64,000 bases of DNA, taken from positions 3,224,001 through 3,288,000 of the forward strand of contig JAWNGF010000005.1 of the NCBI GenBank assembly GCA_037039685.1, written 5' to 3'. The notes beneath the pieces were generated by a model. It did no database searches. It was not told the DNA's origin and saw only the letters and a program-made list of their open reading frames with translations. The position numbers and the translations under genes were made by a program. The stretch's first letter is position 1, and the number at the start of each line of letters is the position of its first letter. Positions 34,250-44,742 of this stretch are shown here, one piece after another. The DNA comes from Ceratobasidium sp. AG-K. Lineage: Eukaryota; Basidiomycota; Agaricomycetes; Cantharellales; Ceratobasidiaceae.

Positions 34250-37200
34250 CTATGACGACCCGGACCCGTTGTTGTTGTCCCTCATCCAATTCCTGCGCGG
34301 GAAGATATCTTCATCCTCGGTGAGAATATACTTTTTTCAAGGGTGAATATTCGGTCAGGTATTCAACGAAGAGACTCACGAAGTGATGGGCGCCTATTTG
34401 ATCGTAGATGGGGAATCGGCCGCTCGACGACTGAAGCCAATTCTGAAGCTCCGACAAGGGAACGATAGCGGCGTGGGCTAAAGACAGCATCAGATTAATG
34501 GAAAACGTTACTCAAGGCCAAGAAACGTACCATGCTAGAGGTTTATTGAAGGTGGAAATTTTTGTAAGTAAAGTCGTGGACATCAGTTCCGTCTACTTAC
34601 AGCACTAGAACAGAGAATAATTAGTATTAGGATTCCGTGGCGAGATGGTAATCCAGTTACTTACAACACACGAGTGGGCACGCTTCCGCCGGCGGGAGGG
34701 TTGGGTGGGGCAGCTCCGCCGTTTGGTGTAGCGGCATTGTAAACCTGGCCAGCCTAGGAAACCTGTGTGTCAGTCTGGGTTTGAGACGATGTATCGATCG
34801 GTGCTTACGGTCGAAGCCGCATATCTAGTAAGATTGATTTGGCGAAGAATCCGGTCTTGGGGAACTTGGACTACAGCACTCCCTGTCGAGCGCGTGTCAG
34901 CCGCTGCCCCATGGCAGCCAAAAAGAACACGTACTATCAATCGCGTGGACAACCTACCAAATCAAAAGATATTAGAGATCTTTGTTGACACGCATAACTC
35001 ATAACTTACAAACACAAACACATTACGATTTGTAGAGTCTGCCGGAAGGTCCGGGTTGAGATCCTAGGGCATGTGAGCTTTAGCACTGATACGCGAGTAA
35101 CTAGGCGCAAAGTAAACTCACGAACGCCATGTAGACCCCAGCACTAGGGAGGAAATCAATAATGTGCTGCGGCATAGCTCGGTAAGCGTACGTACTCAGT
35201 ATCATGTTGGCCACTTCCGCTGGATCGCTATTACTCCTGTCAAATTGGTCACACAACCTGTATACAAAAAGCTTACCACAATTCCTACGGGCGATGAGAT
35301 ACTTTAACCAAGGATAAATAGCATTAAGATAAGCACCTACTTCCGTACTGACGCCTCTGGCAACCTGCACTATCTTCCGTGTATAGGTTTGTCGGATCTA
35401 CGTCGTGAGTCGTCATAACCCCCATCCACCTATAAATGTTAAATTAGTGCGATGTCAATGGCGGAAATATTCTTCCTCACCAAGGATCTCCACGAGGCTG
35501 GTTGGGCACGCCACGTTCAGCTACAGTGAGTTGGCCGCATTAGGTTTGAGCAATTCATGAGGACTAAAACGACACAGTTACCTGCACGCGCCAAGTTGTT
35601 GAAGTTGACTCCCGCAACCTAAACCAATGTCAAAGCAATTCTAGAACCGTGCCGAAATCCGTCGTACCTGGGTAGCTAGGATGAAGGCAGCCTCGAGACT
35701 GAAAGGCCCAGCGTTGCCACCTTGCCAGTACGTCAGCCGAGAGTCGTACCCGACCTGCGTACGAAACGTGTAAACGACATAACGTTATGCCTTTGGGTCG
35801 GCCATACCTGGATATTTCCATAAGGTGGCACACTTCCGCCCCTTCCCCATGAACGACCAGTTCCGACCCAAATATCGTTGATATCACGCGACGAAGCGTG
35901 GATGATGTCCGAATTTGCTTCGAGTAGTTCACGAACGGTCCTCGGGAACTGAGCATACTCCGCATCGCTTGCCTGAGGGGTTCTGGCTACAATCAATGCG
36001 ACGGTCTGAGCACTGCGAAACGATCGTAGAACCAACGGGGAGACTGACAAAGATATGTTCTAACGGGGCTAGAGAGAACCATTGGTTATATGCTACCGCG
36101 CAACCAATACTGCACTTACTTGTCGGCCCTGTTCCTTGCCAGATCGAATAGACTACTGAATACCGTCTGGAGCGGGTGTTTATATACCGCCAATAGTAGA
36201 GCGTAGATCCTCTTACCCTTATTCTGTATCATTTGTGTAAGTGCCACTGGTCAGCCAGCCGAGAATACCATCACGCTCACCTGTAACCGAGTTCAATTGG
36301 GTTCCATCGTGGTAGACTAACTCCGTGGCCATGTCAGAAGCAACCATCTTAACAGAATCTTTACTCACGCAGGATTCGCGACATAAATCGGGTTGGAGGC
36401 TATGGGTCAGGTGGTCAGCATCCAAGGCCCAATATCAATTCGCAAGATGATAGACAGTTCGAGTTGATGAGTCTTGGGGAACATTACTCACGCAATCCAT
36501 AATTCACATCACGGTCCACTTCGCTTGCACCAATGGAGCCTCGGAGCGCTATTAATATGCGTCAGAAAGTCGTCGTTTGGCGAAACACAGGGATTGCCAT
36601 ACTTTCATGCCGTTGCCAAGTAAGATCGCCGTTGAGCCACTAGAAAATTTGTTAGTAGTGATCCAAGTCTCCAACTGAGTCCCAAGCTTTACGTTTTGAT
36701 ACATTTGCGCGACAAACCTCGCGGCGATGAAATACTATGAACGTTTCATGTCAGCCATGGTCCTACGGGGTAAACCAATATACATACCAACTCGTTACGC
36801 GCGTCGAATAGGAATGGCACTTTGTCCCTTTTCACATAACATAATAAGCCCATTCGTTCAAGGTATAATAAAAGTGTCGGTACATACCCAGCCGCACGTG
36901 GAACTAGCGCAGTGGTGTCCCGCTTACTGGATCCTCCAGGCCACCAATCGCCGTCATAAGTCCCATTACTGACGATTGGCGTGTTCTTGCCACAGCTGTC
37001 CCCATTTTGTCCCTTGCGGAAGAACGTAACCACGCCTGCAACCCATATAATCAATATCTTTTTGCAAATCCCAAGCCCACAAGCTATTTACCATCCGAGC
37101 GCTGAGTGGGCCGTTGTGCACTCTTCAACCAACAATTGGGACTCGTATCCTTGTTTCCTTTGGGCGGCGTGAGTACAAATGCTTTGCAGTCCGCATTCTT

Positions 37201-38873
37201 GGCACAGGCATCACGGCAGTCGCTCACGCGCTGCGTGAAAAACGACGAAATGTCGGCTCCGGGCATGTCTTGATCAACATAGTCGGTCCAACTAACGAAG
37301 ACGTTAAACTCGGCCGGGTACGAGAGGGGAGTTGCTTTACTTACTCGAACACGCTACACGGGCATTGGTTGGGGTTAGTCTTCCAGTAAATATGATCAGT
37401 ACCGTATGCAGCGATCGGGAAGGAAACTCAAACCTTGACGCATAGGCTCTGGCACTTGGCCTCCAAGGCCCCGCATCCCTTGCTGCCATATCGGAAGTGA
37501 TCCTGAAGAGTCACCAAAAATCGGTATGCGCGTGTGTGCCGACCAGGTATTTACTCACTTTGCATGAGTTTCCGTATACTCGTTGTCCATCTTTCAGCAG
37601 CTTGGTTATTTATCGTCAAGAGGGGGAGGGAAGGACTTACCACCCGGGCATTGTTTTGATTTATCGTTCCAGATGTAATCGCACGATCCCCAGTATACGT
37701 ACACCGCGCATGCTGGTGGAGAACCCGATCCGTCCCAGACTACACAGTGTAATTAATCAGCCTAGCAAGTCAGACAGATATTCGTATGGTCTTACATTCA
37801 GAGTTCAACCTATCACATGAATTCAGTTGGCAAATAATGAAAAAATGCGTTCAGGAGAAAGACGTACCAAGCTACTTCCGCGTCATGCCTCTGAACTTCT
37901 TTGACTATTATTTGGGTTAGGCAGGGAGGTCTCGAAACTTTCGATGGGCGATGACTTACTAAGCAAGGCGATGTCCACAGCTAATATGGCGACGATAAGC
38001 GCAAGGAACCAAAAACGAGGTTGAAGTCCATGCTCAGGGCTCCCAAGGCTACTCGGGTGTTGTAAAACATTCGTCCCTTGTGGGTCAACAATTACCGCCT
38101 TTCCATCTGCAGCGCTCTCGGCCGCAGAAATACAGTCGCAAACGTTCGAACAGCTCTCTGACATGATACATGTTTCAACAATATTGCGATGGCCAGCGTT
38201 GCAAAACGTCCGTGCGGCGGTGAGATAGTCTATATGACCATATTAGTATTACTGTAAGACGACCCGAGCAGGGAAACACTTACTGGAACACTTGATGACG
38301 ACGTTGATATCACAGCTTTCTATCTTACTTTTCAAGGCGGGGCAATGGGAGGGCTGCTGAATTTCCTCCACCGAACGGCGCTCTGCAAGCTCAAGGAACT
38401 GGGGTTTGGACATTCGTTTTTCTATTTGTTTAACCGTCAGTGGGCACAGGATATCGCTTTGGGGACAAATGCATACCATGTGTATTTTGCTCTTCAAACG
38501 CTTGATCGATACTATGGATACCAAAAGTCCGAAGAATCCGATGGACAGTGTTGGCATCACCCCACCAGAACCCGAGTGCCTTGAGAACGTCATCGGCAAT
38601 AATATGTCCGTCGCCATCGGTATCGAGATGATCGAATGCGCGCTTATGAAGCTCGGTGCGCTCTTGCACCTTTTGGAACGCAGTGGGCAAATCGAGTGGT
38701 GCAGTCGACGAAGAGATCGAGTCGGAATCGGGCGAGCCAGAGACACCAGACGAGTTACGGCCACGAAGGTTCTCGCGAATATGGCGAGCACGATCGCCCG
38801 AAAACGAATCGAGCTCGCCGCCTCGAGCGACGTGTAGCAGCCCCAGAACCGCAAAGGGAGAGAAGATGCGCAT
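34250..38873 (-). CDS. EF-hand / transmembrane / PAN-like domain protein
   Basis: One long multi-exon gene, start at the ATG at 38873 (MRIFSPFAVLGLLHVARG, signal-like), stop at 34250-34252 (PRRNWMRDNNNGSGSS). I could join exons in phase from the start to about 36.5 kb. They encode an EF-hand loop DTDGDGHIIADD, a Cys-rich part (CNAGHRNIVETCIMSESCSN), a helix FWFLALIVAILAVDIALL, another Cys-rich part (PACAVYVYWGSCDYIW) and a PAN/apple-like domain (VDQDMPGADISSFF ... DCRDACAKNADCKAF). The distal half (SLFDLARNRAD ... ASSRDINDIWVGTGRSWG ... PYGNIQ ... LQNWLQSSSGRFPIYDQIG) is coding-like but unassigned. Near 36226 one base seems missing between exons, so a frameshift or a wrong splice choice remains. 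The function is unknown; calcium and sugar/protein binding at a membrane is inference. Confidence 0.55.
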
Positions 38874-39518
38874 CGCAAGCACAAGGAGCAGGCACTCGGA
38901 ATCTGGGCTGGTTTTACTACCGCTCGGGGCGGCCAACTGAGATCATGACACACATCGATCATACGCGTAGATTATTGACGGACATTTCGGCCAAGACATT
39001 TCCTAGCTCGGTGCGTTCGGCAGTATGGTAAGAACCTGAAGGTGTGTGACATCGGCGTTCTCGTCAAGTGATGATCAAACTGAGGACCCCGAACAGTCTG
39101 TCCGGTGATTTGATGCCACGCTAAATTTTGCTGAAGTTACGTCTGCCCGAAGCTCGATGCATACGCGCGGGAAAACTTCACCTCGAGGCCGCACGCCCCG
39201 GGTGTGAACCTCATCTCGCGTATCAGAATTCCTCAGGGAGGGAGGAATTGTAGTATAATCCGAACCCGGAGTATCGAGTTCCAATTCATCCAGGCACACG
39301 TCGGACTATTACCCAGCTACAGCACAATTTACTAGTACTAATTGTTGGTTCTGGTCAGCCGGTAGCCCGAATCACCTCCATATTGTTTGCTCTAGTTAGT
39401 CATTAGGTTCCAAAGATAGGTAATTTGTATTCAATTCGTAGCTAGAAATGATAAAACTATTGCATTTAAACTTGGCACCAGCTAGTATATGCGGCACTTG
39501 AGCCTTGCCATGGCGGTA
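38874..39518. promoter_or_regulatory. 5' flank of EF-hand/PAN gene (duplicated at 41.0 kb)
   Basis: No gene is seen. 38980-39300 is clearly similar to 40970-41300 (for example GACATCGGCG, GATGATCAAACTGAGGACCC against ATGTTCAAATTAGGAGGACCC, and ATACGCGCGGGAA against ATGCGCGGGAA). So the promoter side of the gene was duplicated together with it. Confidence 0.5.
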
Positions 39519-40960
39519 CTACGACGACCCTGACCCCTCGTCTCTCCGCCAATTGCGCCGAGGGAAAATAGTGTCGTCCTCGGTCAGAATATACTATGTT
39601 CGACAGTTAGCACATGGTTAGTTTTCCAAAGTGAGGTACTGACAAAGTGGCTAGCGCCGATTTGATCATAGGTCGGGAATCTACCGCTGGACGACTGAAG
39701 CCAGTTTTGAAGATTCTGCAGGGGAACAATGGCGGCGTGTGCTATAAACGGTATAGCATCAATCCGACGCATTAGCCAGAGAAGAACCACATACCATGCT
39801 AAATGTTTTTGGCGCGAATGAAGAGTGGTTAGGTATATCGGCATACATCAACGACATTTACTTACGGCACTAGAGCATGGAACAGTGAGATCAATACCCC
39901 AAATCCAATAAAGCGTTCGCATCACTCACAAGACTCGAGTGGGCACGTTGTCCCCGGCAGAAGTTGGAGCACGCGGGGCGTCGCCACCATTCGGTGTAGC
40001 TGCATTGTAAACCCGAACAGTCTGACAAGCATAAGCGTCAGTTTAGGTTAAACTGATATGCGGTAAAATACTTACAGTTGAACGTGTATACCTACTGATA
40101 GCGACTTGACGAAGCCATCGATCTTGAGGAACTTGAATAACAGCGCTCCCTACCGAGCGTGCATCAGTTACGGCGATACAACAAACAAGCCATATACGCG
40201 CTGTCAATCGCATGGACAACCTGTCAAGGACAACAAGCTTAACAATGCTATCAGATATGTACTAATCAATGACTTACGAATACAAACACATTACGGTTCG
40301 TGTTTTCTGGCGGAAGATTCGGGTCGAGATCCTGAGATAGATGGTAGTTCGGATTGGTACACTAGCAGCGTAGCATAAACCCAACTCACGAAAGCCATGT
40401 ATACTCCGGCGCTATATAAGCATCAATAATGTACTGCAGCGTAGTGAAATAGGTATACGAACTCGGTATCATGCTGGGCGCTCCCGCTAGATCTCTGTCA
40501 ACCCTGTCAACCTGATTCCGAATCCTCTATTCAGCGAACTTACCACCGTTCCTATGTATAGCCATGTATTCAGCTCGAGTAAAGTATGATCAACCAAGGA
40601 GCATTTATTTCCATATTGACGTATCTGGCAACCAGTGCCATCCTCCGTGTACATATTCGTTAGATCGACGTCATCGGTCGTCATGACCCCCACCCACCTA
40701 CGAGCATCGAATCAGTGTGCTGTCCGTGGTCGGCGAGGTGTTTTCAGTCTCACCAAGGATCTCCACGAGGTCGGTTTGGCACACCGCGCTCAGCTGCAGC
40801 GAACCAATCGATTGAGCTTGAATTGATTTCGGCCCGGCCCAGGTGATGAAGCCTTCCATACCTGAGTGGCTAGGATAAAGGCTGCTTTGAGACTAAATGG
40901 CACAGCATTTCCACCTTGCCAGTAAGTCAGTCACCGATCATACCGAATATAAACGTAGAT
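39519..40960 (-). pseudogene. Internally deleted second copy of the EF-hand/PAN gene
   Basis: The end of the gene is conserved: YILTEDDTIFPRRNW ... GSGSS-stop at 39519-39521 matches YILTEDEDIFPRRNW of the copy at 34250. The segments ELQNWLQ / LQNWLQSSSGRFPTYDQIGA, GVMTTDDVDLTNMYTED and the piece around FSLKAAFILAT also align. Upstream of about 40950 the sequence jumps directly to the duplicated 5' flank, so the EF-hand, transmembrane, Cys-rich and PAN parts (about 2.9 kb) are missing. A splice donor present in copy one (GTAGGTG after QYGS/QYGN) reads ATAAATG here. Not expected to make the full protein. Confidence 0.6.
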
Positions 40961-41966
40961 GATTGCCGGTCATGTTGGCCAAGAGATTCATTTCGATGCA
41001 TGTGGCTGTCTGGGAAGAACTATGACATCGGCGGACTCGTCGAGCAATGTTCAAATTAGGAGGACCCTGAATAGCCCGTTTGACGAATCAAAGTCAAATC
41101 ACGAAGTTTAGGTGTGAGCAAGAAGTGTATATGCGCGGGAATAGGTTGCCATATGTCTGCTGGCTCCAGGCGCCGGTATCAACTCGAGAACCAGGATTCC
41201 TCAGGGCAGCCGGGAGTAATAAATTCCAAATTCGGTGCATCGAAGACATCAAACCCGCAATCTCCGGGTTGCCCGCCACCACCATGCTCTTGGTATCTAT
41301 CGGCGTTTTCGAAATGAGGAATCGAGGCCACGGCGCTTCATGATCGAAGACATCATTGATCTGATCTTAGTTCGGGTTCCTGTGGGTGACACTCATTTAT
41401 GATGACCGGGAATTTTATTGTGAGCTGGCAGTGAAGGTATATGCTATCACGCCAAGACTTCTCACCCCTGGGAAATATAATAACATCTATTCTGGGCTGC
41501 AGATGTACTGCCTTCCGTTGGTGGTGGTCACACATTCTTCAGCTGCATCAAGAATGATCGAGGTGAATCACCCCTCGCTTAAACCGAAGCATGGTGATTC
41601 TGGATGGTGCATGTGCAAGTGAGCCTTCGATTTGATTCAATACTCATGAGTCCGCAAGTGGTGGCTGGCCGGCGACGGCAGGTAATTTTCAGCAATTTTC
41701 TCACACGAAGGATACGTTAGAGGCAAGGCAAACTCGGGGTTGATAGTTGGCCTGGTTCCAATCCTGTGAGAATTGTCAGTGTCGTTGTCCAAGTTGCGGC
41801 GAGTCCCCATTTGGGTTGATCTCTGTTGAACTTGGCCATTTGAGGGGTTTGCAAGGCACTCGTTACTTCGACAAAATATCCAAGTTCAATTCGATTCGTA
41901 ACACAAGGGTTTACATTCAGCCATAGACCAGTGGTCATTATCAATCCACCCTGCGATTGGGTCTGT
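40961..41966. other. Duplicated 5' flank and chitinase 3' side
   Basis: 40970-41300 matches the 5' flank of the EF-hand/PAN gene. 41300-41966 has no recognised feature and should contain the chitinase 3' end signals. Confidence 0.45.
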
Positions 41967-44465
41967 CTACTTTACGCACATATCCTGTGCCAATGCCTGC
42001 ACTGGAGTTGCGCGTCTGTTGACAATGCATTGTATATTGCTCACGGAACCCCAGTTAGCGTCGTCTCCGCATGATCTGGTTTGGGTAAAGGCGGGCGCGT
42101 CGGGACATGGGATCTCGACGGTTTTGCCCGTGAGACTAGCGGGCCAATCACCATCCTTGGGACACGAGCGGAACGTGCTGGGAATGACAGTTAGGCCAGA
42201 GCTATGAAACGAGTCAAAAGGGCGTACTTTAGGAGAGTCTTGGTTAGAGAAAACTCTTTGGTGTCTTGGTCGATCGCCCACAACTAAAGCACCCGTTAGC
42301 TGTATAGCGGACGTGTAAACAAAGGACAAACCATGGCGCCTCCCAGTCCTTTTGAATTAATAACGTTCATCTTGGCCACAAACGACCTAATTTACCAAAA
42401 ATCCTCAGTTCGCTGCCCCACTCCAGCCTCGATCCACTTACGCTTCGTCGTCGTATCCCACCCATTGATTGTCAAACAGCTAGCGGGCCGAATTAGTCCG
42501 GTTTCTATCCGTATGAACTCATACCCACAAGGTAGTATCCGTTCCCTTCAATCCAGTACTCTCCACCACCGTCTTGAGCCTTGCGAATCTCGTCAATCTC
42601 GAAATAGGACAAGTACCCCTTTTGACCCGTGCAACGCCCTGCGATCCCAGCCGTACCGGGCGACCCAGGCCTGTTTTGCTTTGGGTCGGTAAGGGTCCAT
42701 ACGCGGCCGTAGAGCGGCAGGCCAGCAACAATTTGCTTCGCCGGAACACCAGCAGCCAGGTACAAGTCAACTGCAGAAGTGAATGACCATTGGCTTTTAC
42801 GCTGGTCGACGACAGGTGCCTGGTTCTCCACTACGTTGTCCCAGTTTCCGTAAAAGCTGGGAATTGTACTTAGCAGAGGTTTGAGCGGGAAACAAGGACA
42901 CTTACTCGTATGTCATGATGCTGCACCAAAGTAAGGTGAGATAGATATTAGATGAAGAAGAGTGACACGTACTTTAACCAATCGAAATACTGGGCGATAG
43001 TCTAGGGGGAGAATTAATGGGTTAATTGTGTGTGCAAAATCAGCGGAAGAACCAACCTTAGGGTCGATATATCCAATATGTGTAGGTCCCGCGGGTGCAG
43101 CCACGGTCAGAATGAGCTCAGGTTTACCAGATGAGCCCGCTTCGGCTTTGCAAGCTTCACGCATCTCCTTCGCCCTACCATACCAATTAATCGCGTCGTC
43201 ACCAATCCCAGTGGAATAACTCACAAGGCATTGAAATTGGCTTTGTCGGCCGAAGACCCACCACGCTCTGGGTCACCAACAAACTCCCAATCCTACAAGC
43301 CATGTTGCTGTCAGAGGGGCTCGTAGTACGAAGAAGTAAAGGGCTTACGATATCGATTCCGTCAAACTCCAAGTTTCTCGCCCACTTGATGCACGAGTCG
43401 ATGAATACCTTTCGGTTTGCTGCCGAAGACGCCATGCGCGAGAAGAAGGGAGTATAATCGATCCCACCAGTATACTGGGACGCCCGTAGAAACGCAACTC
43501 GAAATTAGGCAAAATAGTATGTTGAGAACAAGGTAAACTTATCATCGTTCATTGACCATCCTCCAACTGAGAATGATGTCTTGCAGTTCGGGTTGAGCTT
43601 GTGTACCCATCGGTTCATACGCAGCGATAGGTCCTCGTCGTCATACTCGTGAGGGATAATTGAGTAATCTGATGGAGAGAAATTAACTAGTGAGATCGGT
43701 AACTGGATGGAAGTACTGACTCTCGGCCATGAACACGAATGCTGCTCTCGTGGGTTAGTGGAATTTCCCAATAGAAAGCTAAGACTTACCATAGTTGATA
43801 TGCGTATACAAGTGAGGGTTGATATGTTCAGGTAGCTACCAATATGTCATTATTTCAATCCCGAAAACTAAATCAAAAACAAACTCACGAACTGCGAATC
43901 GTTCTTGCATCCCGGGATGGAGGGATCAAGACCGCGGTACTGAGCCCAGTTCGAGAAGTACGCCACTAGTCGTCTATGTGTATATAAGATCTCCTGAATC
44001 CAAGTCCAATGTATCCGGCACTTACTTGTCGTTGAAGGTCCCCGCGGGTGGTTTGAACAGCTTCGACGTGTCGATAGTCGGCGCCTTGGGGCCGGCAGGC
44101 GGAGGCGGTGGGCCATCGTTGATCTAGACACACGAAGGCTATGAGAAGCGAGAAACATAGGCCATACTTTCGCTTACGCAACGACTTTGGCAACGCTTCG
44201 ATGTGAGACAAAAGTCGCTCGTGGTTCCGCAATATCCAAACTGGCTGCAGCACTGTCAAGGGGTGAGGTCCCATAACAGTCGATCAGTAAGACGCGACTC
44301 ACCTGCTTGTCAGGGCAGAGGGCGCCTTTGGCCTGAGAGCCGCACGACGCTAGAAAAATATTAGAGTTGCTGGTGGTGTCGCAAAGTCGTGGAGTACGCA
44401 CTTCCTTGAGCAGCGGCAAGCGGCAAAAGCAACAGTAGAGACGAGATCACCCGCAATAGTCTCAT
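41967..44465 (-). CDS. Secreted chitinase: CBM18 + GH18 + C-terminal Cys module
   Basis: Starts at the ATG at 44465 with signal peptide MRLLRVISSLLLLLPLAAAQ. It continues with a hevein-like CBM18 (SCGSQAKGALCPDKQ ... CCSQFGYCGTTSDFCLTSKR), a Pro-rich linker (DGPPPPPAGPKAP) and a GH18 catalytic domain: LVAYFSNWAQYRG, TSFSVGGWSMND, the catalytic DGIDIDWEF (split by an intron at about 43300-43350), LNIMTYDY-like and GLPLYGRVW, then GLGGAMLWAIDQD. Splicing extends past GH18 into a Cys/Trp-rich module (CPKDGDWPASLTGKTVEIPC ... CGDDANWGSVSNIQC) and stops at 41967-41969. The catalytic Glu is present, so the enzyme should hydrolyse chitin outside the cell, with CBM18 binding the polymer. The C-terminal module resembles hormone-receptor/sushi-like folds in Cys-Trp pattern. 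It is transcribed divergently from the eight-LysM gene. Confidence 0.9.
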
Positions 44466-44742
44466 GGCTGAAAGAGGGGCACTTGGACAAGGCAATTCGA
44501 TTCGGATACATTATAGTGGACTTTGAGAGACCGGCTCGTGGTGGTCGAAATGATGAGGGTTCCGGGGTCCTCCTTGGCGATCAACCGGTGATGGGAAGCG
44601 AAAGTGATGTTCACGTGGCAATCAGAACCGGCCATATCGGGCGTTAGCCGACCTCAGATCGCGGGTTCGCCGGTAATGTCATGGGCGCTGAAGCTTGAAT
44701 ATTAGTTCTGGAGGAGAGACCGTCCTCCGTCCAACGATCGAT
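44466..44742. promoter_or_regulatory. Shared divergent promoter region, chitinase and LysM genes
   Basis: Only 277 bases separate the start codons of the chitinase (minus, 44465) and the LysM protein (plus, 44743), so both promoters must overlap here. AT-rich TACATTATAG lies at about 44508-44517. Co-regulation is inference. Confidence 0.6.

Noticed and set aside
34250..36240. Distal half of the EF-hand/PAN gene as a GH76-type glycosidase
   Set aside because: A loose resemblance of order and length was considered, but I found no convincing catalytic Asp pair or family motif, so no enzyme call is made.
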